DNA from: JAPPLB01 sp965206655
GTDB taxonomy: Bacteria; Acidobacteriota; Terriglobia; Bryobacterales; UBA6623
Length of the DNA stretch: 64,000 nt
Reading direction: 5' to 3'
NCBI GenBank assembly: GCA_965206655.1
Contig: CBDBKC010000030.1
Location: forward strand, 62,001-126,000
Positions 33,354-43,258 of the stretch are shown in pieces (position 1 is the stretch's first letter; each line of letters starts with the position of its first letter). A program made the position numbers and the translations under genes. The notes under the pieces were generated by a model that saw only the letters and a program-made list of their open reading frames with translations, was not told where the DNA came from and ran no database searches.

Positions 33354-35558
33354 ATGCGGACGCGGACTGACCGGATCGAATCGACTACCCGTTGGGCGGG
33401 CTTCTTCGTCGCCGTTGCGGCAGCGGCGGTTCTCAGCGTCGCGCGGGGCCAAGAAGACCGTCGCGCCGAGTTGGAGGACGAGTTTACCCGGGCCGTCCGG
33501 CCTTTCCTAGAGACGTATTGCATCACCTGTTTCGAGTCCTACCGTATCGAATTACGAATTGTTTCCAGATTGCTCGTCGTCAGCCTGCTCGCCTTGACCG
33601 TTGCTTCGCCGTTGCTTGGGGAGCCCGCTGACCGAGCCGTAGCCGGATGGGCGCTCCGGGCGGGCGGGACGGTCGTGCTCGCCGGAAAGGCTGAGTCCAT
33701 CCGAAGCGTGAATCAGCTTCCCGACGGGGACTTCCAGCTGGAGGCTTTGAACCTTGTCGGAGCAAATATCAAGCCACCCGACCTAGTGAGACTCAGCGGC
33801 CTCAGGCACCTTAAGGAGCTCCACCTGCCGCAGCCAATGTGGATTCGTCATAAGGGGCTGGACGACAATCAGAACCACCAAATGCGGCACCTGGCGCCCA
33901 TTACTTCGCTGGAAAAGCTTACGTTCAGCTATTTCTTTCGGGAGTTCAACGGCCGCTTTAGCGATGAGGGAATCGAGCAGATTGCCCCGCTGACGAATCT
34001 CGTCGAACTCCGTGCGCGAAGAGCCACGATCCGCGGACACACGCTGGGGCCGCTTCGGAACCTACGCTCTCTCGACTTAACTTTCTGCCGTCTGGATGAC
34101 GAAGGCATGCGGAACATTCAAGGCATGAAGCAACTCGAGAGGCTATGGATCGGCGACACGCGCGTGACGGACAAAGGCCTGGCGCTTGTTCAGGACCTGC
34201 GTGAGCTGCGAGAGCTTCAGTTGCATGGAAACAGGATTACCGACGCGGGATTAGCCAGTCTGCGGAACTTGGTGAAGCTCAAAAAGCTTGATCTGCGGGC
34301 CGCTGACGTATCGGATGAAGGACTGGAACTGCTCACCGCTCTGGGCGAGCTCGAAATCCTGAACCTTTACAAAACCAAGGTGACCAATGCCGGCCTTGAG
34401 CATCTGAAGAACTTGAAACGGCTGCGTGAGGTGGATCTGCGCTACACACGGGTCACGCGGGCCGGCGTTGCGTCGTTGCAGGCCGCGCTACCGGAGACGC
34501 GGTTCCTGTTCATTGATGTCTCGCTGCACAACTCCGGCGTGAGTTCCGTGAGGCCTCCGCCCGCCAACGGGGGTGACAAGGCGGTTGCTGAGTGGGTACG
34601 TGCCATGGGAGGCAAAACGGAGGTTGTGGAGGGTTCTCTTCGCGAGATCTCCTTCGCTCAGACAGGGGTGACCGACACAGACTTGGAGAAGCTCACCGCG
34701 CCGCCGAATTTGCGCCGCCTGTCCCTGGCGGCGACCGAAATAGGCGACCTGGGAGCAAGGTCGTTGGATGAGCTTTCGGGCTTGACGGAGCTGGATCTAA
34801 GCAACACGCTCATCTCCGATGTGGGCCTCCGACATTTGAGAGGCTTGACGGCGATCGAAAAACTAACTCTTGATCAAACCCTTATCGAAGGCTCCGGCCT
34901 TGAACATCTGACGGGGCTGCAAAGGCTGGAGGAGTTGAGCCTGGTGGGTGCGCCTTTGCTGGACGGCGGCCTACCTCTATTCGCGGAACTCGAATCGCTG
35001 AAGAGGTTGCGGATTGCTGAAACCGATCTCACCGACGAAGGTATGCCGGCCCTGGCGGGCTTGCGGACCCTCACGATGCTCGACTTGGCGGCGACTGACA
35101 TCACCGACAAGGGTTTGGCTCACCTGAAAGACCTTTCCGGCCTCACTTGGCTTTCCCTCAGCTACACGCGATTCACCGATGCCGCGGTGGTGAATCTCGA
35201 AGGTCTGTCTGAGCTGCGCGAACTTGCGATGGTTCGCACGCGCCTCAGTGACGCCGGCATGAAGTCCATCGGGAAGCTGCGGAAACTCACTGATCTCAAC
35301 CTGGACTACACGGAGGTTGGCGACGAAGGATCGTCGTACCTAGGGCAGCTCACGGAGCTGCGTACTCTGAGTCTTGATAGTACGTTGATTACGGATGAGA
35401 GCGTGACTCATCTTGCGTTGCTACCTAAACTTAAGACTCTTAACCTCTATCATACCTTGATAACTCCGCAGGGATATGAGCGGCTCAAAGTCGCGCTGCC
35501 GAACTGCGAGATCATCTGGGACCCGCAGTCGGCCTTGCCGAATCGACGCAGGAGCTAG
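33354..35558 (+). CDS. Exported leucine-rich-repeat protein with a chimeric N-terminus
   Basis: The frame is 734 codons long. Residues 1-60 look like the start of a different protein: a signal peptide, then EFTRAVRPFLETYCITCF, the haem-site region of DUF1592-type cytochrome-like proteins with F where CxxCH has H. From about residue 70 a second signal-like segment (LLVVSLLALTVASPLLG) begins, followed by about 20 LRR units of the type ITDxGLxxLxxLxxLxxLxLxxT. TTG at 33570 (residue 73) could be the native LRR start. LRR proteins of this class are probably exported and bind proteins; the target is unknown. A second LRR gene follows 14 bases later. Confidence 0.8.
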   Translation: MRTRTDRIESTTRWAGFFVAVAAAAVLSVARGQEDRRAELEDEFTRAVRPFLETYCITCFESYRIELRIVSRLLVVSLLALTVASPLLGEPADRAVAGWALRAGGTVVLAGKAESIRSVNQLPDGDFQLEALNLVGANIKPPDLVRLSGLRHLKELHLPQPMWIRHKGLDDNQNHQMRHLAPITSLEKLTFSYFFREFNGRFSDEGIEQIAPLTNLVELRARRATIRGHTLGPLRNLRSLDLTFCRLDDEGMRNIQGMKQLERLWIGDTRVTDKGLALVQDLRELRELQLHGNRITDAGLASLRNLVKLKKLDLRAADVSDEGLELLTALGELEILNLYKTKVTNAGLEHLKNLKRLREVDLRYTRVTRAGVASLQAALPETRFLFIDVSLHNSGVSSVRPPPANGGDKAVAEWVRAMGGKTEVVEGSLREISFAQTGVTDTDLEKLTAPPNLRRLSLAATEIGDLGARSLDELSGLTELDLSNTLISDVGLRHLRGLTAIEKLTLDQTLIEGSGLEHLTGLQRLEELSLVGAPLLDGGLPLFAELESLKRLRIAETDLTDEGMPALAGLRTLTMLDLAATDITDKGLAHLKDLSGLTWLSLSYTRFTDAAVVNLEGLSELRELAMVRTRLSDAGMKSIGKLRKLTDLNLDYTEVGDEGSSYLGQLTELRTLSLDSTLITDESVTHLALLPKLKTLNLYHTLITPQGYERLKVALPNCEIIWDPQSALPNRRRS

Positions 35559-35572
35559 CTGAGCGAGACTTT

Positions 35573-36727
35573 ATGGTCATTGACCACCACAGAAGCAATC
35601 TACGATCGCGTGATCTAAAAGCTGATCGCGTCAAGCACGGTTTGCGTGTCTTGTTCGTGCTGATCTGCTGCGTGGTGGCGGGACGGGCCGCTGATTTCAC
35701 GCAGGATACGATCGGTTCATGGATCACCGAGATAGGAGGGTCGTTCAGCCGCAACGAGAATGGAGACATCACGAAAGTCGATCTGGCTGCTACGTGGATT
35801 GGTGATGAAGACTTGCCGCGAATCGCCTCGTTGCGCCACCTGGAAGATCTGGACCTGTCGTATACGTGGATCAGTGATCTGGGGCTGGAGCACCTGAAAC
35901 CGCTTGAAAAAGTCACTCGGCTCCGCCTGCGGTACGCCGAGTACATATCTGATGGCGGAATCGCACACTTGAAGGACTGGAAGGCGCTTCGGCGCCTGAA
36001 CATTCGGGGCACAAAGGTGACGAGCGCAGTCTTTCGACATCTTGCGGGTTTGACGTCCCTGGAGTCGCTGGACCTCGGATGCAGTTTGGTCAACGACGAG
36101 GGTTTTGAGAACCTGGCCTCGCTGGGCCGGCTTCGTCACTTTGCGTTTGGAGGTAACAAGCTGAGTGGGATCTCGCTCCCGTTGTTGCGCTTGCTGCCCT
36201 CGCTTACCCATCTGGACGTCAGCGGACTGCAACGAGAAGACTCGGGGCTTTGGGGTCTCGCGCTGACCGACTTCAATATCAACAACCTCGAGAGTTTGAC
36301 GGAACTGCGCCATTTGAACTTGGCCGACATGAGGATTACTGACGTCGGCTTGACCGGACTCAAGGATTTGAGTCAACTTGAGACACTCGACCTGAGTCGG
36401 ACACTGGTTTCGATGGCGGGGATGAAGGACCTCACGGGACTTCAGTCGGTGCGCGACTTGAAGCTCGCACAGGCGGAGAGAGTTGACGATCGAGCGGCGG
36501 CGGCCTTCCTGCGGATGGAGGAACTCGAGACGCTGGATCTCGCGGAGACCGGGATCAGCGACCGGTCGCTTTCTGAACTAGGCCGGATGAAGAAACTCCG
36601 GAAACTTTTTGTCGGTGGTTCGGGTGTAACCGCCGAGGGCGTTGCACGGTTTCGAAGGCAAAATACGGACGTTCAGATCATGTGGTGGGAAACGGAGACT
36701 GCACCTTCAGAAGACAAAGGATCGTAG
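35573..36727 (+). CDS. Exported leucine-rich-repeat protein 2
   Basis: The product is 384 residues. A basic stretch is followed by a hydrophobic signal (LRVLFVLICCVVAGRAA, about 24-40). About 11 LRR units follow, for example LDLSYTWISDLGLEHL and LDLSRTLVSMAGMKDL. It is shorter than, but clearly homologous to, the preceding LRR protein, so the pair is probably a tandem duplication. It is probably co-transcribed with its neighbour. The function is unknown; binding to extracellular partners is inferred from the fold only. Confidence 0.82.
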   Translation: MVIDHHRSNLRSRDLKADRVKHGLRVLFVLICCVVAGRAADFTQDTIGSWITEIGGSFSRNENGDITKVDLAATWIGDEDLPRIASLRHLEDLDLSYTWISDLGLEHLKPLEKVTRLRLRYAEYISDGGIAHLKDWKALRRLNIRGTKVTSAVFRHLAGLTSLESLDLGCSLVNDEGFENLASLGRLRHFAFGGNKLSGISLPLLRLLPSLTHLDVSGLQREDSGLWGLALTDFNINNLESLTELRHLNLADMRITDVGLTGLKDLSQLETLDLSRTLVSMAGMKDLTGLQSVRDLKLAQAERVDDRAAAAFLRMEELETLDLAETGISDRSLSELGRMKKLRKLFVGGSGVTAEGVARFRRQNTDVQIMWWETETAPSEDKGS

Positions 36728-36749
36728 GGGGTCGGACCGGGAAATGCGA

Positions 36750-38063
36750 TTAGACGATCTCGCTTAGTTTCTTGTCAGCCGAGGGGAAGGTCTGTATGTT
36801 CGTTTTCATGACTTCGCCCGCGAGAGTCAGATAAAAGTCTCCGACGGTACCCGTCGTCCTTGTATGCATGCCGGTCTTCACATCGCCCGCGTGACCGGCA
36901 ACGATAACCGCCAGACCGCTGTTCTTGTGGGCATTCGCTTCGGCGTGTTCGTGAACGAATACCAAACAGGTGTGGTCGAGCAACGTCCCGTCGCCCTCGG
37001 GTACTGACTTCAACCTCGCCAGCAAGTAGGCGAACTCCGCAACATGCCAGCGGTTGATGTCCCTCAGAACGCGCTGGCCGTGGGGAGTCTCGACATCGCC
37101 ATGCGTGTAACCGTGGTGCCGCCGGGCGGTATGCCCGAGCCAGGGGAAGCGCGACGTACCCTGACATTTCGTCAGCATGTACGAAGCAACTCGCGTTTGA
37201 TGAGAGGCCAAGGCGTGTACCATCAGGTCCGTCTGGAGTTTCGCAATGCGGGGCCAGTCTTTGAGGTCGCCTCCCTCCGCGGGACGCTCGACAACCTGGC
37301 GGTACTCCGGCGGCAAGCCTACGATTGAGCGCTCAAGGTCGCGAACCGCGGTCAGATACTCATCGATGCGGCTCTGGTCCTGGTGTCCCAGGGCGCTTTT
37401 GAGGGTTCGCGCATCATCCTGGACCGCGTCGAGAACGCTCTTTTTCTGCTCGATCCAATGTTCGTCCTTGGTGCCGAACAGTCGATCAAACAGCCGCTGA
37501 GGGATCATCTCCGGTGGCAGCGGGCGGTCACGATCGGCCCAGCTTAGGTTTCGCTGGATGCTCTCCCCCAGCGATTCCTGGCACACACCGATTTGCAGAG
37601 ACCGAAAGCGCGATTTCTCTCCGATTTCGGACGCCACCAACTGGTCGATCGAAGGTCCACCGGCTCCGCGACCCGTGAAGGAGGCGCCTGAGACAAGGCC
37701 ACTCATGGAGCGATGGTGGTCGTTCCCCGGTCCCGGCATCCTCGCCGCCGGGTTGTCGAGCCCGGTAATTACGTGAATGTCATTGCGGAAAGGAGCTAAC
37801 GGCGACAGGCACGCTGTCATCCGGAATTCGGGTCCGACCTCGCGAGGAATCCAGAATCGCTCGAGGATTCCATTACCGTTGAACCACAGTACGAACCTCG
37901 ACTCGATGCTCTGATCGGAATGGAGACTCTTCGCCGCGGCGTACGCCGTGCCGCTCGAGTTAAACATTGCGTCGAGCGCAGGCAACCCAATGCGAACCAT
38001 TGCACCCGAGAGTCCAACTCCCCTCAAGAAGGTTCGTCGTGAAAGCGCACTCTTCGCAGGCAT
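36750..38063 (-). CDS. Tat-exported DUF1552 protein
   Basis: The product is 437 residues. The Tat leader SRRTFLRGVGLSGAMV is at 8-23. DUF1552 features include VLWFNGNGILERFWIP, GLDNPAARMPGPGNDHHRSM, VASYMLTKCQGTSRFPWLGH and CLVFVHEHAEANAHKNSG. The family is almost always encoded beside DUF1592-type proteins in Planctomycetota and Acidobacteriota, as here (the stop of that upstream gene is 5 bases before this start). The biochemical role is not established; an alkaline-phosphatase-like fold related to DUF1501 has been suggested. Confidence 0.92.
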   Translation of the reverse strand: MPAKSALSRRTFLRGVGLSGAMVRIGLPALDAMFNSSGTAYAAAKSLHSDQSIESRFVLWFNGNGILERFWIPREVGPEFRMTACLSPLAPFRNDIHVITGLDNPAARMPGPGNDHHRSMSGLVSGASFTGRGAGGPSIDQLVASEIGEKSRFRSLQIGVCQESLGESIQRNLSWADRDRPLPPEMIPQRLFDRLFGTKDEHWIEQKKSVLDAVQDDARTLKSALGHQDQSRIDEYLTAVRDLERSIVGLPPEYRQVVERPAEGGDLKDWPRIAKLQTDLMVHALASHQTRVASYMLTKCQGTSRFPWLGHTARRHHGYTHGDVETPHGQRVLRDINRWHVAEFAYLLARLKSVPEGDGTLLDHTCLVFVHEHAEANAHKNSGLAVIVAGHAGDVKTGMHTRTTGTVGDFYLTLAGEVMKTNIQTFPSADKKLSEIV

Positions 38064-38067
38064 GAGA

Positions 38068-40110
38068 CTAGTTCGGACTTCCCAGGAACGTGTCGGAACG
38101 GACTATTGAGATTATAAGCTCCTGAAAGCGAAATTGGGAATCCCGGAAATCATCGAAGGCCGCGCGGATCGTTTCCCGATCCGCCTCCGTTTCAGGTCGG
38201 CCGAGCGCATACCGAAACAACTGTCTCACGATGCATTTCTGGCATGCCGGTTCGGCGGCGAGAATCAGTCCGAGGTCTTTGGGACTCGAAAACCGCGCCT
38301 GTGAGACGCCGTCCTCGACGGCGATTCCGCGCACTTCACCGGAAGGATCTATGGGTAGCTCGTACTTGGTGGCTTCTGTTTTCCGCTTCTTTTTTGCCTC
38401 GTCCCGAGTCGGAAAAATCGTCAAGAAGTGCTTCTCTCGAAATCTTCCGAGGGTGTCATATTGCTCAAAGCCGAAACCGATGGGGTCGATCAGCCGGTGG
38501 CAACTCGCACAGGCGGGATTGGTGAGGTGGGACTGGAGAAGCTCTCGATTCGTCATCGGCTTCGCGTCGGTAACCGGCGGGAGAGTCGCATTGACCCCAG
38601 GAGGAGGTGGCGGCACGCTCTGGCAGAGGAATTGCTCACGAATGTAAAGGCCGCGATCCGTGGGAGACGTGTCCATGGGTTTGCCGGTCAAGGTAAGGAA
38701 CATCGGCTGGCCCAGAACACCCGCGCGGCCGGTTTCAGGAGGGAAACGCACCAAGCCGAATTCCTCCTCGGGAGCAGGCAAGCCATACAGCTCGGCCAGA
38801 TCCGAATTCAGATAGGAGTAATCAGCCGAGAAGAACTCCATGAAGTCGGCGTCGTCCCAGACCAGGTGATTGAAGAGGCGCTTCGTCTCCTCAGCCATTG
38901 CCGCCGTCAACTGGCTACTGAAGTCCGGGAAGAGGCGCCGGTCGCGGATCGCGCTCGACAGCCGATCGAACCGTAGCCACTGAGAGAGAAACTCCTCCAT
39001 AGCCGTTTTGGCGCGTTGGTCGCTGAGCATGCGGTGAGCGGTCGCTTCCACTTGATTCGGGGTGACTAACCCGCCTCGCTCGGCGGTTCGGAAGAGGTCG
39101 TCGTCCGGCATCGTGTTCCACAGGAAGTAGGAAAGACGGCTAGCCATTTCGTAGGAATACGATGATCCCTGGACGCCGCGCTCCACACGAAAGAGAAAGT
39201 GAGGCGACTGAAGCGTGGCCTCGATGACAAGACGAGCTCCGGCCAGGAAGTCGCTCTGCTTACGCACCCCCTGGTCGAATATTTCCTGGTATTTCTCAAT
39301 CTCCGGCTGTGTCAGGGGCCGGCGAAAAGCTCTCTGCCCGAACGCCTTGATGAACTGAACACGGCACGCCGTATCGGCAGCAGATACCGGTTTACAAGGG
39401 AGCAGATGGTGGTGATCGCCGCCGCGAAAGGCATTGTGAGCTAGTTTTTCGGCTGCGGCACTGTATGCCTCCGCCAGCAAAAGTGAAATGCTCTGTCCCG
39501 CTGTCTGGTTCCGAAAGCCATGAACGAAATCTTCGGGGGGAAACTGGCTCGCGGGCCGCGTGAGGTCACCGAGAAGATCGCGGACGGTGTTGTTGTATTG
39601 AGTGTGCGTCAGCCGCCTGACGACCGATGAACGTAGCTCTTTCTCAGCGGACCGCGGAGCTATATCGTCTGAGACCACGTTCTCGCCCGCAGGCAGGGTC
39701 GCCAGATAGCGAACCCAGGCGAGTAGCGTCTCTTCTTTATCGCTGCCCTTTGGAATGCGTTCCCCACCTGAGTGCTCAAGGCGATTGGTCGGCTTCCGAA
39801 ACAACAGCGAAGCTCGCGGTTCCCGGCGGTCAACGAATGTGGCGAGACGCTTTCCGAACTTGTGTATCTCGTCCCGGCCCGCTGTTTCGAGGGGAAACTT
39901 GAGTCGAGACCCCGAAGCAACGCCATCGTCGGTGTGACACAGACGGCACTGGGCATCCTCAAGGACGGGGTATAACTCTTCCGAGAAGTACGTATCGTTG
40001 ATCGGCCTCGGGACAGAGGCGTCCCCGGTCTGCCCTAGCCCGAAACTTGCCAGGAGTCCCAGGCAACTCAAAACCGCGGTGGCCGGGCCGGAGAGACGTG
40101 GTGGTGCCAT
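38068..40110 (-). CDS. Exported cytochrome-like DUF1587/1592/1588/1585-type protein
   Basis: About 680 residues from ATG 40110 (GTG at 40152 is an alternative), with a signal peptide ending near GLGQTGDA. Haem-type CRLCH lies at 55-59. Next come RRLTHTQYNNTVRDLLGD (DUF1587), FIKAFGQRAFRRPLT (DUF1595), FRVERGVQGSSYSYEMASRL (DUF1592), SPTDRGLYIREQFLC with CASCHRLIDPIGFGFEQYD (DUF1588, a second CxxCH), and CIVRQLFRYALGR (DUF1585). This is the standard multi-domain arrangement. It is predicted to be a periplasmic c-type haem protein working with the DUF1552 partner; the substrate is unknown. Confidence 0.92.
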   Translation of the reverse strand: MAPPRLSGPATAVLSCLGLLASFGLGQTGDASVPRPINDTYFSEELYPVLEDAQCRLCHTDDGVASGSRLKFPLETAGRDEIHKFGKRLATFVDRREPRASLLFRKPTNRLEHSGGERIPKGSDKEETLLAWVRYLATLPAGENVVSDDIAPRSAEKELRSSVVRRLTHTQYNNTVRDLLGDLTRPASQFPPEDFVHGFRNQTAGQSISLLLAEAYSAAAEKLAHNAFRGGDHHHLLPCKPVSAADTACRVQFIKAFGQRAFRRPLTQPEIEKYQEIFDQGVRKQSDFLAGARLVIEATLQSPHFLFRVERGVQGSSYSYEMASRLSYFLWNTMPDDDLFRTAERGGLVTPNQVEATAHRMLSDQRAKTAMEEFLSQWLRFDRLSSAIRDRRLFPDFSSQLTAAMAEETKRLFNHLVWDDADFMEFFSADYSYLNSDLAELYGLPAPEEEFGLVRFPPETGRAGVLGQPMFLTLTGKPMDTSPTDRGLYIREQFLCQSVPPPPPGVNATLPPVTDAKPMTNRELLQSHLTNPACASCHRLIDPIGFGFEQYDTLGRFREKHFLTIFPTRDEAKKKRKTEATKYELPIDPSGEVRGIAVEDGVSQARFSSPKDLGLILAAEPACQKCIVRQLFRYALGRPETEADRETIRAAFDDFRDSQFRFQELIISIVRSDTFLGSPN

Positions 40111-40236
40111 ACGTTCAATCCAAAACCGAAGCCTTGCTTCTTCTTGCCGCACTATGCGACTTGGTGATTAGCAACCGGAAGGGACGGCACAGCTCTGTAC
40201 AGCCTCCAGCGTAACAGGAGTTTTCCCGGAGTTCGG

Positions 40237-40326
40237 ACCCAACGCTAAAGGGTTGGGCTTCCATCTTTGGGGCCCTTCCGGGGCCGCGGGCAGGGCATGC
40301 GGTGCCCCTACATTTCGGGCTGAGGT
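40237..40326 (+). repeat. 90-bp interspersed repeat, family B copy 1
   Basis: It starts ACCCAACGCTAAAGGGTTGG and continues through CCCTTCCGGGGCCG to CATTTCGGGCTGAGGTG. Copy 2 (47974-48063) has the same length and orientation with about ten differences. The first 20 bases can form a small hairpin (CCCAAC/GTTGGG). Confidence 0.85.
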
Positions 40327-40373
40327 GAAAGAACAATTTGCCGCCGGTTTGTAGGCCCCGTGAACTGGTCCGT

Positions 40374-42038
40374 CTAACGCCGCTGCTGGGCTGTTTCCGT
40401 GGGTTTCTCCGCTTTGAGTCGGCCGGGCAAACGTACAAGCCGCGGCGAAAACGGTGTCACTTCAAACGGCATCTTGTCGCGTGCCGAGAGCAGCGCGACG
40501 GGCTTGGTCTGAATCAGTGTTAACCCATCGCTCCAGGGGTCAAGCTTGATCCTTGAACCCAGCGGTAGGGCCGCAATCTGCTCCAGCTTTTCCTCTTGTA
40601 GCTCCGGTGCTTGTTCGGCAAGTCCGGCAAGCCGAAGCAGGTGCCCGCCGCTCGCCAGTTGATTTCCGAGGTTGGCTTGGATGAGGTTCGTGAGCGCCGA
40701 TGCACGGCTTGCCAGTGCCTTGAGAAACAGGCCCGCGTTAGCGAGATCGTCTTTGTAAGGCGAGCGTGAGAGAAGTTCGACGGCCTTTTGTGATGCGGCC
40801 CCCATCTCTTCAGGCCGGCGGGCAAGGCGCAACCTTTCGAGAATTTGCGGGTCGTCGAACATGGTCTGGTCGCTGAAGGCGAACATTGTGTCGGTGCGGT
40901 GCCCGAGTAGGATGTGCGCCAACTCATCGGACAAGACCATCGCGAGGCTGGCTTCGTCCGGCAACACGTCGATGAGTCCGCGACTGATGACGATTGATTC
41001 ACCAAGAGAAAATGTCTCGAGCGGCGTCGTCAACAGTACCCGGCATCGGACGGGAAGGCGCACGTCGCTTCCGGCCATCAGGTTGCGGACGACCGTGTTC
41101 AGAACATTGTCGACTTCACTCGGCGGCGCAAGCAACCCGCTACGTTCGAGTCGGTGGATGATATTCTCCTCGGCTTGGCGCATCCATTCGCGCTGGCTTT
41201 CGAGAGGCGTGGTGTCGGAGAGTCCGACTTCGTCCTCGACGGTGTCCTTAGTCGCGATGAGGATCTCGGTGAGTTCCTCGAGCTGATGGAGTGGCTTGCG
41301 GTTGTAGCCCCAGACGCGCGTTTGACCCTTGAAGCGTACGCTCTCCCCGCGGGGTCCGAGCAAGTCGGCGTCCTCTATGTAGACGTAGGCCGGCGCCCAT
41401 AGATCCGGTGCGACATTCACACGCCAGCTATCGAAGTGAAAAAAGAGGCCGGTCGAGCGGCTTTGCGTATAGGTACCGTTGAAGCGGATGATGTGGTGCC
41501 GCCGGTCCTCGACCCAAATGCGTCCGACGAAGCGTCCGGGCTGGGTTTCATCGAGCGGGGCAACGTCAAAGACGAAACTGCGCACCTGTCCGAGGAACTC
41601 CCTTCGCACATACTGAAAGCGATACGTCTCGCGGTCAAAGCGGTACGCGTCGGGTAGTACCATCTGGGCGAAGCCTTCGGCGATGAAGTAGCTTCCTTGC
41701 TGCTTCTTCGGCAGAAACAGCAGCTTGCGCTTCTTCTCGGGAGGACGGAAGCCTTCGCTCTCAAAAAAAGCGACATGATCGACGCCTTCCGAGAGATCAA
41801 GCTGCCCGATCATATAATGGTCGCGGGCCGGGAGTGCGTCGGGGTCCTCGGGGGCGGCGAGTTCCTGGAGATAAGTTTCGAGAAGGGGTCGGTAATCACC
41901 CAGCTTTTTGACAAGGTCGCGCTCGTTGCGGACGATATTGTCGATCAGTTCATCGACGAGCCGGTTTTGTTGTGCGTTGCTTCCGACCGACGTTGCCAGC
42001 AGAAGACAGGCGAGGCAGATAAGGTTCCGTCGTTTCAT
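40374..42038 (-). CDS. Exported M48-like metallopeptidase homologue with altered HExxH (DELAH)
   Basis: The product is 554 residues with a signal peptide (LICLACLLLATSVGSNAQ). The N-terminal half, with LPKKQQGSYFIAEGFAQM and VGRIWVEDRRHHIIRFNGTY, resembles outer-membrane lipoprotein-sorting-type folds seen in Acidobacteriota. The C-terminal half resembles M48 peptidases: LGESIVISRGLIDVLPDEASLAMVL, then DELAHILLGH at 371-380. In active M48 enzymes this motif is HELAHxxxGH; here the first zinc ligand His is Asp. It may be inactive or bind metal differently. It is encoded four genes away from the cytochrome-like pair, next to a TonB-family gene on the same strand, with an 11-base gap. Confidence 0.8.
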   Translation of the reverse strand: MKRRNLICLACLLLATSVGSNAQQNRLVDELIDNIVRNERDLVKKLGDYRPLLETYLQELAAPEDPDALPARDHYMIGQLDLSEGVDHVAFFESEGFRPPEKKRKLLFLPKKQQGSYFIAEGFAQMVLPDAYRFDRETYRFQYVRREFLGQVRSFVFDVAPLDETQPGRFVGRIWVEDRRHHIIRFNGTYTQSRSTGLFFHFDSWRVNVAPDLWAPAYVYIEDADLLGPRGESVRFKGQTRVWGYNRKPLHQLEELTEILIATKDTVEDEVGLSDTTPLESQREWMRQAEENIIHRLERSGLLAPPSEVDNVLNTVVRNLMAGSDVRLPVRCRVLLTTPLETFSLGESIVISRGLIDVLPDEASLAMVLSDELAHILLGHRTDTMFAFSDQTMFDDPQILERLRLARRPEEMGAASQKAVELLSRSPYKDDLANAGLFLKALASRASALTNLIQANLGNQLASGGHLLRLAGLAEQAPELQEEKLEQIAALPLGSRIKLDPWSDGLTLIQTKPVALLSARDKMPFEVTPFSPRLVRLPGRLKAEKPTETAQQRR

Positions 42039-42049
42039 GGTCTCAATCC

Positions 42050-43102
42050 TTAGTAGGCCAGCCGGAAGCGGATGAAGATGTCCGCCGTGAAGTCAATCGG
42101 CTCGCCGTTGTCTTCGGCCGGGGCGAACTCGATTTGCCGTGCGGCGCGTACGGCGTTCTCGTCAAGTCCATGACCCAGACCTTCAATCACATTCAGGACC
42201 TCGACTGTAGCGTCGGCCCGGAAGACAACGCGTATGCGGACATCCCCTTCGATGCGGAGCTGTCGGGCTTCGTTTGTGTATTGCGGCACGGGCTTGGCGA
42301 GAACTCGTGCAGCGGTCGTGCCTGACGTCGGCTCGACAGCTTGCTCAACCTCGATCCGGTGTTTACCGGCGACGACCTGCCCGAACCCAGCCTCATGTAC
42401 TTGACCTGTCGAGGCGGTCGTGGGCCCTGCCACGGTTGCGGACCCGAATGGGTTGTTCGCGCCCGCGGTCCCGATGAAACGAGGGTCCTCTGGGAACTGG
42501 CCGACCGAGCGAGAAGCCAAGCCGAAGCCCGACCTTTCGTAACTCGCTGTACGCCAGTGGGCGCCACGCCGGTCCGGCTGGACCGTTCCAAACGAGCCCG
42601 GGGCGTCGGCCGGCGCAACTGCGTCCGGGGTCTTTGACTCCGCGGTGACGCCCGCAAAGCGGCCGACTTCGACCTGAGGTGCGTCAACCGCGGGAGGGGT
42701 GGCCGATCGCACGGCTTCCAAAGAGGGCTGCTTGTCGGGCGCGGCGACGTCCGGAGATTGAACCAATAGCATTGGCGGTTCGGCTTGCGGCGGTTCGATG
42801 CGGGGTCCCGGTGTCCCAATGAGCAACACGCGCTCCGTGGGCGCCGCCGGAAGACGGCTGGGTAGCGGACGGTGAATCGTTTCGGTGGGGGCAGAGACGG
42901 GGTGCTTCCGCCGGGGAGCTGAAACCGGAGGCCGAAGAGGGAAGGCGAGCTCGGTCGCTGTCCTCAAGTGCGGCCGGAACCGCGGTGTAGCCACAAATAG
43001 TGGAAGTGTGACAACCGCGATGACGGCGGCGACGTGAACGAGAACGCTGACCAGAAAGCTCGGGCTCGATCGCCGCCGGACGTGCTCCGAAGTATGAAAC
43101 AC
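42050..43102 (-). CDS. TonB-family energy transducer
   Basis: The product is 350 residues. One N-terminal membrane anchor (FLVSVLVHVAAVIAVVTLPL, about 16-35) is followed by a long Pro-rich periplasmic linker (for example PSRLPAAPTERVLL). The C-terminal TonB domain reads PQYTNEARQLRIEGDVRIRV, then VLNVIEGLGHGLDENAVRAA. It would transmit proton-motive energy to outer-membrane receptors. No ExbB/ExbD or receptor gene is present in the window. The downstream M48-like gene starts 11 bases after it, suggesting one transcript. Confidence 0.9.
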   Translation of the reverse strand: MFHTSEHVRRRSSPSFLVSVLVHVAAVIAVVTLPLFVATPRFRPHLRTATELAFPLRPPVSAPRRKHPVSAPTETIHRPLPSRLPAAPTERVLLIGTPGPRIEPPQAEPPMLLVQSPDVAAPDKQPSLEAVRSATPPAVDAPQVEVGRFAGVTAESKTPDAVAPADAPGSFGTVQPDRRGAHWRTASYERSGFGLASRSVGQFPEDPRFIGTAGANNPFGSATVAGPTTASTGQVHEAGFGQVVAGKHRIEVEQAVEPTSGTTAARVLAKPVPQYTNEARQLRIEGDVRIRVVFRADATVEVLNVIEGLGHGLDENAVRAARQIEFAPAEDNGEPIDFTADIFIRFRLAY

Positions 43103-43258
43103 CGTTCGTCCACCCTTTCCGTGAACGTCTTGCCGTTCACATCTTCCGTATCGGCCGATTCGGGAGGGCGTTTAAGTCGGGAGGCCGGTGGGCTATAATT
43201 CCATCTCGCCCGGCAGGCTGAGCCGTCAACGCCCTCCCGGGGTCGTGGAGGAAACAAA

